Shown here in pieces: positions 7,453 to 15,000 of a DNA stretch of 21,217 bases (the stretch's first letter is position 1; the number at the start of each line of letters is the position of its first letter). Source of the DNA: an uncultured Oscillospiraceae bacterium (GTDB lineage Bacteria > Bacillota > Clostridia > Oscillospirales > Acutalibacteraceae); assembly GCA_905193585.1 (NCBI GenBank), contig CAJJPG010000021.1, positions 1 to 21,217 of the forward strand, in the 5' to 3' direction. The translations under genes and the position numbers were made by a program. The notes beneath the pieces are model-generated. The model was not told the origin of the DNA and did not search any database. It saw only the letters and a program-made list of their open reading frames with translations.

Positions 7453-7480
7453 TTGTGGAAAACCACAATTTAGCTTTTTT
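7453..7480 (+). terminator. Hairpin after the Crp/Fnr gene (weak terminator or Crp-type operator)
   Basis: TTGTGG (7453-7458), AAAA, CCACAA (7463-7468) forms a perfect 6-bp stem, with a T-run (7475-7480) six bases further on. As RNA it is a weak intrinsic terminator for the pduL-crp operon. As DNA it is a 16-bp dyad resembling Crp/Fnr-family operators. The two readings cannot be separated from sequence. Confidence 0.45.
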
Positions 7481-7535
7481 AAAAATGTCCAAATTGTAAA
7501 TGTGAACAAACTTTTAAAAAACGCCGTACATTTTG

Positions 7536-7564
7536 TTGACTTTGGTCGCTCGGTGTGTTACGAT
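7536..7564 (+). promoter_or_regulatory. xpt operon promoter
   Basis: TTGACT (7536-7541), 17 bases, TACGAT (7559-7564) lies 31 bases before the 5' strand of riboswitch helix P1. Transcription should start near 7571, so the whole aptamer is in the leader. From 7481 to this promoter I see only AT-rich sequence. Confidence 0.65.
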
Positions 7565-7594
7565 AAAAATAATGAAACCGCAAACAATTGAATA

Positions 7595-7668
7595 TTTGCC
7601 GATATAGATTTGGATTAATGGCCCAAATGTTTCTACCGCACGCCGTATAAGTTGCGACTATTGGTAAA
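7595..7668 (+). promoter_or_regulatory. Guanine riboswitch (purine class aptamer) controlling xpt
   Basis: All purine-riboswitch parts are visible. P1: 7595-7603 pairs with 7660-7668 (9 pairs, two G-U). J1/2 is ATA. P2: 7608-7612 with 7624-7628, loop GGATTAATGG. J2/3 is TTTCTACC (7630-7637). P3 is about 7638-7641 with 7651-7655 (imperfect), loop with CCGTATAA. J3/1 is GACTA with cytosine 7658 at the specificity position (C74 in xpt numbering), which pairs with guanine; adenine switches have U there. With the terminator at 7730-7760 and xpt directly after, this is a transcriptional OFF switch for guanine or hypoxanthine. Confidence 0.92.
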
Positions 7669-7729
7669 ATCAGCCTTTTGTTTTAAAAATGCTGGCTTTT
7701 TAAATGTTTCTATGCGTTTATATATTGGC

Positions 7730-7760
7730 AAACAGACTTACGTAAGAAGTCTGTTTTTTT
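7730..7760 (+). terminator. Riboswitch-controlled intrinsic terminator before xpt
   Basis: A 10-bp perfect stem, AAACAGACTT (7730-7739) with AAGTCTGTTT (7747-7756), 7-base loop, then a run of T to 7760 and more T after one G. It lies 32 bases before the xpt start. The bases just ahead (7721-7732) can instead pair with the 5' strand of riboswitch P1. Confidence 0.9.
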
Positions 7761-7791
7761 GTTTTTTAAAAATATAAAAGGAGCACGCCCG

Positions 7792-8364
7792 ATGAAAGCT
7801 TTAGAAGAAAAAATTCTAAAAGAGGGAAAGGTTCTTCCCGGCAATATTCTCAAGGTGGGCTCTTTTTTAAATCATCAGATAGACGTTGATTTCATAATGG
7901 AAATGGGTCGCGAAACAGCGCGGCTCTTTGAAAATGAAAAAATAACGAAAATTCTCACTATTGAGACCTCGGGCATAGCAATAGCGGTAGGCGCGGGCGC
8001 GGCAATGCACGTTCCTGTTGTATTTGCGAAAAAGCATAAATCAAGCAACGTTTCGGGCGAGGTTTTAAGCACCGTGGTTCATTCCTACACACACGGAACG
8101 GATTATACCGTGGTTGTTGAAAAGGATTACATAAGCCCCGACGATAAAATATTATTGGTAGACGATTTTCTTGCAAACGGCAAGGCGCTTTTGGGGCTTA
8201 TTGATATAGTCGGCCAAGCGGGCGCCGAGGTTGTGGGCGCTTGCTGCGCCATTGAAAAAGGCTTTCAGAAAGGCGGGGACTCTCTCCGCGCCGACGGAAT
8301 ACGGGTTGAATCGCTCGCGGTTATTGACAGCATGAGCGATACCTCGGTCACATTCCGCAAATAA
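7792..8364 (+). CDS. xpt: Xanthine phosphoribosyltransferase
   Basis: 190 aa. Transfers phosphoribose from PRPP to xanthine (and less well guanine) in purine salvage; cytosolic. The opening MKALEEKILKEGKVLPGNILKV and FLNHQIDV are typical of Xpt, and the PRPP-binding loop ILLVDDFLANGKAL sits at about 120-133; ETSGIAIAVGAG near 58-69 is the PPi-loop region. Length matches the family (about 190-194). The start at 7792 is set by AAAGGAG (7777-7783); an upstream in-frame TTG at 7759 would lie inside the terminator and is not used. It follows a guanine riboswitch. The BMP lipoprotein gene begins 61 bases downstream with no obvious promoter or terminator between, suggesting cotranscription. Confidence 0.96.
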   Translation: MKALEEKILKEGKVLPGNILKVGSFLNHQIDVDFIMEMGRETARLFENEKITKILTIETSGIAIAVGAGAAMHVPVVFAKKHKSSNVSGEVLSTVVHSYTHGTDYTVVVEKDYISPDDKILLVDDFLANGKALLGLIDIVGQAGAEVVGACCAIEKGFQKGGDSLRADGIRVESLAVIDSMSDTSVTFRK

Positions 8365-8425
8365 ATCAGGATATTCGCGGTTTACCGCTTTATCAAAATA
8401 AATAATTTTTCGGAGGAAGAAAATT

Positions 8426-9715
8426 ATGAAGAAAATTACGGCAATGCTTCTCTGCCTTGCAATGCTTTTTGCTTTTGCAGGCTGCGGCAGCAAGGACACA
8501 GGCTCGGGTTCAACCGGCAACAACGCAAAAAAGGGTGTCAGCGAGGATATTCTTCCGCGTCTTGACATTAAATCAGAGGTTACCGTACCTGACGATTTCA
8601 AAATCGGTATGATCTGCCTGCACGACGAAAACTCCACCTATGATAACAACTTCATCCAGGCTTTAAAGTCTGTTCAGAAGGGTATGGGTCTTAAAGACGA
8701 TCAGGTAGTTATAGTTACCGGCATCGGCGAAGACAGCAAGTGCTACGATACCGCTGTTGACCTTGCTAAAAATAAGGGCTGCAAGGTTATATTTGCCGAT
8801 TCTTTCGGTCATGAATCCTTTATGAAGCAGGCGGCTCAGGAATTCCCGAACGTTCAGTTCTGCCACGCTACCGGTACTTCGGGTAAGAGAGCCGGAATTG
8901 CCAACTTCCACAATGCTTTCGCCTCTATTTACGAAGGCAGATACCTTGCGGGTATAGCCGCCGGTATGAAGCTCAACGAAATGATCAAAGCCGGCAAGAT
9001 AAAGGCTGAAGAGGCTGTTATCGGTTATGTAGGCGCTTATACCTATGCTGAGGTTATCTCGGGTATGACTTCTTTCTTCCTCGGCGCACGTTCTGTTTGC
9101 GAAACCGCTACAATGAAGGTTCGCTACACCGGTTCTTGGTATGATCAGGGCAAGGAGCAGGAAGCTGCTACCGCTCTTATCGAAAAGGACAAGTGCGTTC
9201 TTATAAGCCAGCACGCTGACTCCCTCGGCGCTCCCACCGCTTGCGAGCTTGCAGGCGTTCCGAATGTTTCCTACAACGGCAGCACCTATTCCGCGGGTAA
9301 GAATACTTTCATAGTTTCTTCCGCTATCAACTGGGCGCCTTACTTCCAGTACATTATTGAGTGCGCTGTTAAGGGACAGGCTATCGATTCCGACTGGTGC
9401 GGCGATATAGCTACAAACTCTGTTGTACTCAGCGGTATAAACGAGGGCGTTGCAGCCGAAGGCACCGAGGCTAAGATGAAAGAAGCTATCGACGCTTTCA
9501 AGGCAGGCACACTCAAGGTATTCGCCACCGATAAATTCACTGTTGACGGCAAAAAGCTTGACCAGTATTTAGCCGATGTTGACGGCGACTTCAAGGGCGA
9601 GACCAACGTTGTACATGACGGTTACTTTGATGAGTCCAACGCTAAGGACTTCCGCTCCGCTCCTTATTTCGATATTATAATCGACGGTGTTACAAACCTT
9701 AACAAAGAGGTTTAA
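8426..9715 (+). CDS. BMP family (PnrA-like) nucleoside-binding lipoprotein
   Basis: 429 aa, longer than the usual 340-370. Lipoprotein signal with lipobox F-A-G-C (Cys20), then a Gly/Ser/Asn-rich linker. The BMP pattern follows: KIGMICLHDENSTYDNNFIQAL, IFADSFGHESFMKQAAQEFPNVQFCHATG, NAFASIYEGRYLAGIAAGM, VIGYVGAYTYAEVISGM and GTWY-like SWYDQGKEQEAA. BMP proteins such as PnrA and NupN bind purine nucleosides. The riboswitch and xpt upstream and the matching ATPase and permeases downstream support nucleoside uptake. Codon choice differs from the neighbours: GCT, GGT, AAG and TTC are far commoner than the GCG, GGC, AAA and TTT preferred around it, which suits very high expression. GGAGG lies 10 bases before the ATG. 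Confidence 0.94.
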   Translation: MKKITAMLLCLAMLFAFAGCGSKDTGSGSTGNNAKKGVSEDILPRLDIKSEVTVPDDFKIGMICLHDENSTYDNNFIQALKSVQKGMGLKDDQVVIVTGIGEDSKCYDTAVDLAKNKGCKVIFADSFGHESFMKQAAQEFPNVQFCHATGTSGKRAGIANFHNAFASIYEGRYLAGIAAGMKLNEMIKAGKIKAEEAVIGYVGAYTYAEVISGMTSFFLGARSVCETATMKVRYTGSWYDQGKEQEAATALIEKDKCVLISQHADSLGAPTACELAGVPNVSYNGSTYSAGKNTFIVSSAINWAPYFQYIIECAVKGQAIDSDWCGDIATNSVVLSGINEGVAAEGTEAKMKEAIDAFKAGTLKVFATDKFTVDGKKLDQYLADVDGDFKGETNVVHDGYFDESNAKDFRSAPYFDIIIDGVTNLNKEV

Positions 9716-9740
9716 TTAACGCTTTAGACCTAACTATCCC

Positions 9741-9768
9741 ACACAAGGGGAATATTTTCCCCTTGTGT
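9741..9768 (+). terminator. Strong hairpin between lipoprotein and ATPase genes
   Basis: A 12-bp perfect stem, ACACAAGGGGAA (9741-9752) with TTCCCCTTGTGT (9757-9768), 4-base loop, followed by ATTTTGATTTTT. It should terminate part of the transcription and protect the 3' end of the lipoprotein message, giving excess binding protein. Read-through is required for the ATPase and permeases because no clear promoter follows. Confidence 0.8.
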
Positions 9769-9802
9769 ATTTTGATTTTTAAAACATACAGGGAGGATAC
9801 TT

Positions 9803-11332
9803 GTGAACGCGCTTGAAATAAGAAACGTAACAAAACGCTTCGGTAAGGTAGTAGCAAACAAGAATATAAATCTTACGGTTGAAAAGGGCGAAATACTTGC
9901 CGTACTGGGTGAAAACGGCTCGGGCAAGACTACGCTTATGAATATGATTGCAGGTATCTACCACCCTGACGAAGGCGAGATTCTTGTAAACGGCGAACGC
10001 GTTGTTATAAACTCGCCGAAAGATGCTTTTAACCTTAGAATAGGTATGATCCACCAGCATTTTAAGCTTGTGGATGTATTTGACGCCACCGAAAACATAG
10101 TTTTGGGAATTGACGGTGATAAACGCTTTAACCTTAAAGAGGCTGCAAAGCGTGTTGCCGAAATTTCAGAGAAATACGGGTTTGAAATTGACCCGAAAAA
10201 GAAAATTTATCAGATGTCGGTTTCGGAAAAGCAGACCGTTGAAATAATAAAGGTGCTTTACCGCGGCGCGGATATACTGATACTTGACGAGCCAACGGCG
10301 GTGCTTACCCCGCAGGAAACCGAAAAGCTTTTCGCGGTGCTGAGAAGAATGCGCAGCGACGGCAAGTCGATAATAATAATCACTCACAAAATGCACGAGG
10401 TGCTTTCCGTTTCCGACCGCGTGGCGATACTCCGCCGCGGCGAATACATAGATACGGTAATAACAAAGGAAACGAGCGAAGCCGAGCTTACCGAAATGAT
10501 GGTGGGCAAAAAAGTATCACTTAACATTGACAGAACAGAACCCGAAAACCCCGCCGAGCGCCTTATGATAAAAGGTCTCGACCTTTACAGCGAAGAGGGC
10601 ATTAAGGTTCTTGACGATATATCATTCACCGCAAACAGCGGCGAAATTTTAGGCATTGCGGGCATTGCAGGCAGCGGTCAGCGCGAGCTTTTGGAGGCTA
10701 TTGCGGGTCTTCAGAAAATAAGCAGCGGCGAAATAATTTATAACAACCCGAAAACGGGCGGCGCCGAAAATTTGCGCGATAAAACCCCCATGCAGATTCG
10801 CGAGCTGGGCGTTCGCCTTTCATTCGTACCTGAGGACAGGCTCGGCATGGGGCTTGTGGGTAATATGGACATTGTGGATAATATGATGCTGCGCAGCTAC
10901 CGCCGCGGGCGCTCTATGTTCCTCAACCGTCAGTCGCCCAAAAAACTTGCCGACGATATTATAAACGACCTTGAAATTGCAACCCCCAGCGCAAACACTC
11001 CCGTGCGCAGGCTTTCGGGCGGCAACGTGCAAAAGGTGCTTGTAGGGCGTGAAATTGCCTCCTCCCCCACGGTGCTTATGGCGGCGTACCCCGTGCGAGG
11101 GCTTGACATTAACTCCTCTTATATGATATACAATCTTCTCAATCAGCAGAAGAAAAACGGCGTTGCCGTTATATTCGTCGGTGAGGATTTAGACGTTTTA
11201 ATTGAGCTTTGCGACCGCATTATAGTTGTAAACTCGGGCAGAGTTACGGGCATTGTGGATGCAAGAGAAACCACAAAGGAAGAACTTGGACTTTTAATGA
11301 CAAAATCGGGAGGCAATGAAAATGGCAAGTGA
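9803..11332 (+). CDS. Nucleoside ABC transporter ATP-binding protein (two NBDs, NupO-like)
   Basis: 509 aa from a GTG start with GGGAGG upstream. Two fused nucleotide-binding domains. Domain 1 (about 1-230): Walker A GENGSGKTT, QHFKLV after the Q-loop, MSVSEKQTVEI in place of a classical signature, Walker B ILILDEPTAVLTPQE, and ITHKMHE. Domain 2 (about 255-500): degenerate Walker A GIAGSGQRE, FVPEDR, signature LSGGNVQKV and a degenerate Walker B ending in PVRGLD. The asymmetry is normal for ATPases of the BMP/ribose class, where one site is weak. Energises import with the two permeases that follow; the next gene begins inside its last codons. Confidence 0.95.
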   Translation: MNALEIRNVTKRFGKVVANKNINLTVEKGEILAVLGENGSGKTTLMNMIAGIYHPDEGEILVNGERVVINSPKDAFNLRIGMIHQHFKLVDVFDATENIVLGIDGDKRFNLKEAAKRVAEISEKYGFEIDPKKKIYQMSVSEKQTVEIIKVLYRGADILILDEPTAVLTPQETEKLFAVLRRMRSDGKSIIIITHKMHEVLSVSDRVAILRRGEYIDTVITKETSEAELTEMMVGKKVSLNIDRTEPENPAERLMIKGLDLYSEEGIKVLDDISFTANSGEILGIAGIAGSGQRELLEAIAGLQKISSGEIIYNNPKTGGAENLRDKTPMQIRELGVRLSFVPEDRLGMGLVGNMDIVDNMMLRSYRRGRSMFLNRQSPKKLADDIINDLEIATPSANTPVRRLSGGNVQKVLVGREIASSPTVLMAAYPVRGLDINSSYMIYNLLNQQKKNGVAVIFVGEDLDVLIELCDRIIVVNSGRVTGIVDARETTKEELGLLMTKSGGNENGK

Positions 11333-12419
11333 AAAAAATCTTAAACGCGAGCCTCTCGCCTATATTTCAAAAAGGGACAACGTTTCTCTTACCTACCGCA
11401 TAGCGGTGCGGGCTATAGCAATTGTTTTGGCGCTTATAGTTTGCGGCGTTGTAACAAAGGTGCTAACGGGCGATAATCCTATCTCAATTTATCAGACAAT
11501 AGTTCACGGCGCTGTGGGCAAGGGCAGACTGCTTGTTACAATTCACGATATTGCAATTCTCCTTTGCATATCCTTAGCGGTTACTCCCGCTTTCCGTATG
11601 CGCTTTTGGAACACCGGCGCAGAAGGTCAGGTGCTTATAGGCTGCCTTGCCACCGCCGCGTGTATGTTCTGGCTCGGCGGTAAGGTTCCGAACGGCGTGC
11701 TTATTCTTATTATGACCGTTTCCGCCATAGTTTCGGGTATGATTTGGGGCGTTATTCCCGCAATATTCAAGGCGCAGTGGAAAACCAACGAAACGCTTTT
11801 CACCCTTATGATGAACTACGTTGCAATTCAGCTTGTTGAATATTTCCTTAAAATAGCCGATAAGAGCGGCTCAAACGTTGTAGGACCCGACCTTTTATCC
11901 CACGGCTGGCTGCCCGATATTTTCGGGGTGAAATATCTGCTTAACATTATAATAGTTGCGGTTATTACCGTTTTAATGCAGATATATCTTAAATACAGCA
12001 AGCACGGCTACGAAATTTCGGTTGTGGGCGAGAGCGAAAACACCGCGCGCTACATAGGCATAAACGTTAAAAAGGTTATTATCCGCACAATGCTGGTGTC
12101 GGGCGCTATATGCGGGCTTGCAGGTCTCTTGCTTGTGGGCGGTTCTTCCCACTCTATCGACTCAAATTTGGTAGGCGGCAGGGGCTTTACCGCCATAATG
12201 GTTTCGTGGCTCGGCAAGTTTAACCCCATTACAATGATTTTAACCACCCTGCTGCTCGTCTTTTTGGGGCGCGGCGCAGACGAGGTTACCTCTAAATTCG
12301 GTCTGAACGGCGATTTTTCCGATATTTTAACCGGAATAATTCTTTTCTTCATAATCGGCTGTGAATTTTTTATAAATTATAAAATCAACTTCAGCCACCG
12401 TAAAAAGGAGGAGAAATAA
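11322..12419 (+). CDS. Nucleoside ABC transporter permease (NupP-like)
   Basis: 365 aa of BPD_transp_2 type. The start at 11322 (MASEKN) is preferred over the ATG at 11316 because GGGAGG (11308-11313) is 8 bases from the former and only 2 from the latter. After a basic cytoplasmic N-terminus there are about eight to nine hydrophobic segments; FRMRFWNTGAEGQVLIGCLA at about 90-110 and ISVVGESENTARYIGINVKK at about 230-250 are hallmarks of the BMP-associated permeases (the second resembles the cytoplasmic coupling loop). It overlaps the ATPase stop by 11 bases and the next permease by one base (TAATG), so the membrane genes are translationally coupled. Confidence 0.94.
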   Translation: MASEKNLKREPLAYISKRDNVSLTYRIAVRAIAIVLALIVCGVVTKVLTGDNPISIYQTIVHGAVGKGRLLVTIHDIAILLCISLAVTPAFRMRFWNTGAEGQVLIGCLATAACMFWLGGKVPNGVLILIMTVSAIVSGMIWGVIPAIFKAQWKTNETLFTLMMNYVAIQLVEYFLKIADKSGSNVVGPDLLSHGWLPDIFGVKYLLNIIIVAVITVLMQIYLKYSKHGYEISVVGESENTARYIGINVKKVIIRTMLVSGAICGLAGLLLVGGSSHSIDSNLVGGRGFTAIMVSWLGKFNPITMILTTLLLVFLGRGADEVTSKFGLNGDFSDILTGIILFFIIGCEFFINYKINFSHRKKEEK

Positions 12420-13399
12420 TGTTAACTGTTATTAACTTTATACAACGTGCCATTTTGCAGGGCACACCCTTACTTTACGGCGCTACCGGCGAAATTTTAA
12501 CCGAAAAATCCGGAAACCTTAACCTCGGCATACCCGGTATTATGTATATCGGTGCAATATCGGGCGTTGTGGGCGGCTTTATGTACCAGACCTCAACCGA
12601 TGAGGTAGTGCCTATAATAGCGGTTTTAATTCCGTTTTTGTGCTGCCTTTTAGGTTCGCTGCTCGTGTCGCTTCTTTATTGCTTTTTAACCGTAACATTA
12701 AGGGCTAATCAGAACGTTACCGGTCTTGCAATTACCACCTTCGGCGTGGGCTGCGGCAACTTCTTCGGTGGCTCGCTTATTAAAATTATAAAGAGCGACG
12801 TTCCCTACCTTGCACTGGTCGATATTGCAAGAGCCTTTAAAACCACGCTGCCCTTTGCTGAAAACACGGGCGATATCGGCAAACTTTTCTTCTCCTACGG
12901 CTTTATGGTGTACCTTGCAATTATCATCGCCATTATCTCAGCAGTCTTTCTTAAAAAGACAAAGCACGGGCTTAACCTGCGCGCGGTGGGCGAAAACCCC
13001 GCCACGGCTGACGCTGCGGGCATTAACGTAACTCGCTATAAATATTTTGCTACCTGCATAGGCGGTATGATAGCGGGGCTCGGCGGACTTTTCTATGTAA
13101 TGGATTACTGCAACGGCATTTGGTCCAACAACGGTTTCGGCGACCGCGGCTGGCTTGCAATAGCAATAGTTATTTTCGCCACCTGGAAACCCTCGCTCGC
13201 CATACTCGGTTCGTACCTGTTCGGCGCGCTTTATATTCTTTTCAACTATATAAATGTGCCCATGCAGATGATTCCGCTTATTCAAATGCTGCCTTATGTG
13301 GTAACAATAATTGTGCTTATAGTGGTAAGCATACGCAAGCGCCGCGAAAATCAACCCCCGGCGCACTTAGGACTTTCCTATTTCCGCGAGGAAAGATAA
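12419..13399 (+). CDS. Nucleoside ABC transporter permease (NupQ-like)
   Basis: 326 aa, the second membrane subunit, expected to form a heterodimeric channel with the preceding permease. TPLLYGATGEILTEKSGNLNLGIPGIMYIGA near the N-terminus is a strong signature of this subfamily, and LNLRAVGENPATADAAGINV at about 185-205 is the coupling-loop equivalent. It ends in a basic cytoplasmic tail. AAAGGAGG lies ahead of the ATG. It closes the xpt-nucleoside operon; the next hairpin with a T-run is at 13452-13485. Confidence 0.94.
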   Translation: MLTVINFIQRAILQGTPLLYGATGEILTEKSGNLNLGIPGIMYIGAISGVVGGFMYQTSTDEVVPIIAVLIPFLCCLLGSLLVSLLYCFLTVTLRANQNVTGLAITTFGVGCGNFFGGSLIKIIKSDVPYLALVDIARAFKTTLPFAENTGDIGKLFFSYGFMVYLAIIIAIISAVFLKKTKHGLNLRAVGENPATADAAGINVTRYKYFATCIGGMIAGLGGLFYVMDYCNGIWSNNGFGDRGWLAIAIVIFATWKPSLAILGSYLFGALYILFNYINVPMQMIPLIQMLPYVVTIIVLIVVSIRKRRENQPPAHLGLSYFREER

Positions 13400-13407
13400 A
13401 AAAGGAC

Positions 13408-13436
13408 TTACATTTATCTTCAAAATGTGGTAAAAT
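13408..13436 (+). promoter_or_regulatory. Promoter ahead of the CarD-like gene
   Basis: TTACAT (13408-13413), 17 bases, TAAAAT (13431-13436), with an extended TGG before the -10. It starts 9 bases after the permease stop. Transcription would begin near 13443 and run directly into the hairpin at 13452. Confidence 0.5.
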
Positions 13437-13451
13437 ATAAATATAGCTTTT

Positions 13452-13485
13452 TCCGGCGTGCCTGAAAACGGCTCGCCGGATTTTT
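13452..13485 (+). terminator. Terminator of the nucleoside operon and/or attenuator of the CarD-like gene
   Basis: TCCGGCG (13452-13458) pairs with CGCCGGA (13474-13480), continued after one T-T mismatch by GCC/GGC, loop TGAAAAC, then TTTTT. It is 20 bases before the TTG of the CarD-like gene and downstream of the promoter at 13408, so it can terminate both incoming nup transcripts and the new one. Confidence 0.8.
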
Positions 13486-13505
13486 ATGTTAAAGAAGGGT
13501 GAAAA

Positions 13506-13982
13506 TTGTTTAAAAAAGGCGAAAAGATTATATACGGTAAAACCGGGGTTTGTATGGTGGAGGATATTGCCGAAAGGGCGGTTCCCGGCGGTAAAAGGCT
13601 CTACTATACCCTGCGCCCGATATATCAATCGGGCAATGTGATATTTGCTCCGGCAGACAGCGATAAAATTTTTATGCGCCCCATTATTACCCGACAGGAA
13701 GCCGAAAAGCTGATAGAAAACGTTCCGAAAATCAGAGAAAGTGCGCTGTCGGACGGATTTTCCGACGAAACGGAAATTCGCAGCTGCGAAGAGCTTTTGC
13801 AGCTTGCCATATCTATTTATGAAAGGCGCAAAGAGGCGCGCCGCCTGAAACGCAAGCTGAGCTTTACATATGAAAACAGACTGCGCAAAGCGGAGCAAGT
13901 GCTTTTCGGCGAGCTTGCCGCAGTTTTAGAGGTTGAACCCGAAAGCGTGCCAAAGCTGCTGTTTGCCGCAATTACAGACTGA
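13506..13982 (+). CDS. CarD-family transcriptional regulator
   Basis: 158 aa from TTG at 13506 (AAGGG about 7 bases upstream). The N-terminal half (about 1-60), FKKGEKIIYGKTGVCMVEDIAER...YYTLRPIYQSGNVIFAPAD, is the CarD/CdnL/TRCF RNA-polymerase-interacting domain, a small beta barrel that contacts the polymerase beta subunit. The C-terminal half is helical and charged, as in CarD proteins that stabilise open promoter complexes. Members of this family modulate rRNA and stress transcription in other bacteria. The membrane protein gene follows 12 bases later and is probably cotranscribed. Target promoters are unknown. Confidence 0.9.
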   Translation: MFKKGEKIIYGKTGVCMVEDIAERAVPGGKRLYYTLRPIYQSGNVIFAPADSDKIFMRPIITRQEAEKLIENVPKIRESALSDGFSDETEIRSCEELLQLAISIYERRKEARRLKRKLSFTYENRLRKAEQVLFGELAAVLEVEPESVPKLLFAAITD

Positions 13983-13994
13983 AAGGAAATTTTT

Positions 13995-14972
13995 ATGACA
14001 GAACAAAAAAACCTTGAAACTTTGAGTGCTGAAATACTTGAAACCGAGGAAAGGGAAGCAGAACGTTTTTCCTCATCGCTTTACGAAAGGCTTGCAAGTC
14101 AGAGCAGTATGACCGCCGAAGAGCAGGCGGCTTTAGCCGAAGAAGTCGGCAACGAAGTAAAGGTGCTTGAAAATGCTTCGTCTCAGCTTAAAAAGGCTCA
14201 AAAATGGGCGTATGACCAAGCGGACGAGCTGCGCACAAGGCTGAAAGAGGGTAAAACAAGCGACAGCCGTGAGCTTATAATCCGCCGCGCTCCCGCAAAT
14301 TCCGTTATTGACTACGAGGAAGAAAAGACCAAAAACTTTGCCGCAGGCGTTAATTTTTACAAAATTGCGATAATACTTATTTCGGGCAGCTTTGCGGGCG
14401 TTATTATTGAAATGCTGTGGTGCTTTATCCGCCACGGCTATTTTGAGAGCCGCGCGGGGCTTGTATACGGTCCGTTTAATTTGCTTTACGGCGTGGGCGC
14501 TACGGCGCTTACACTTCTGCTTTACCGTTACAGAAACCGCAGCTCCTCAATATCCTTTTTCGGCGGAATGATTATAGGCAGCGCGGTGGAATATCTGCTC
14601 TCATGGGCGCAGGAGACGCTTTTCGGCTCTACCTCGTGGGATTACAGCGCCGTTCCGCTTAATATCAACGGCAGAATATGCCTTTTGTACTCGGTGTTTT
14701 GGGGTCTGCTCGGCGTTATGTGGATAAAAAGCATTTACCCGCGTGTTGCAAAGGTTATACTTAAAATACCCAATAAGGCGGGTAAAATAATAACCATACT
14801 GTTTTCGGTTTTTATTGTGTTCGATGGTATTATGAGCCTCGGCGCAGTTTGGCGCTGGTCAAAGCGCGTGGAAAACAAGCCCGCCACCTCTGCGGTGGAT
14901 AAATTCTTCGATAACCGCTTTCCCGATTCACGCATGGAAAAAATATTTGCAAATATGGAATTCGGCAAATAA
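13995..14972 (+). CDS. CmpB-type putative ABC transporter membrane protein (PF06541-like) with long cytoplasmic N-terminus
   Basis: 325 aa. Residues 1-110 are acidic and helical, probably coiled coil (ETLSAEILETEEREAERF...LENASSQLKKAQKW). Hydrophobic segments begin near 122 (YKIAIILISGSFAGVIIEMLWC) and recur at about 155-175, 182-205, 230-245 and 262-280. GLVYGPFNLLYGVGA and a late W-D-Y-S...N-I-N-G-R-I-C-L-L-Y-S-V-F-W-G are the conserved blocks of the putative type-IV ABC transporter (ABC_trans_CmpB) family, whose function is not established. The extended N-terminal domain is additional to the usual core. AAAGGAA precedes the ATG. No ATPase partner is adjacent. Confidence 0.82.
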   Translation: MTEQKNLETLSAEILETEEREAERFSSSLYERLASQSSMTAEEQAALAEEVGNEVKVLENASSQLKKAQKWAYDQADELRTRLKEGKTSDSRELIIRRAPANSVIDYEEEKTKNFAAGVNFYKIAIILISGSFAGVIIEMLWCFIRHGYFESRAGLVYGPFNLLYGVGATALTLLLYRYRNRSSSISFFGGMIIGSAVEYLLSWAQETLFGSTSWDYSAVPLNINGRICLLYSVFWGLLGVMWIKSIYPRVAKVILKIPNKAGKIITILFSVFIVFDGIMSLGAVWRWSKRVENKPATSAVDKFFDNRFPDSRMEKIFANMEFGK

Positions 14973-15000
14973 AGAACGAGCGCGTCTAAAAAAGCCGATC

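Noticed and set aside
7759..7791. Upstream TTG start for xpt
   Set aside because: It lies in the T-run of the riboswitch terminator and lacks a ribosome binding site; ATG 7792 has AAAGGAG.
11080..11115. Damaged second Walker B in the nucleoside ATPase as a sign of gene decay
   Set aside because: A degenerate site ending in P-x-RGLD is normal for the second domain in this transporter class.
13317..13898. 193-codon minus-strand frame over the permease end and CarD-like gene
   Set aside because: It crosses two confident plus-strand genes, a promoter and a terminator, and resembles no family.
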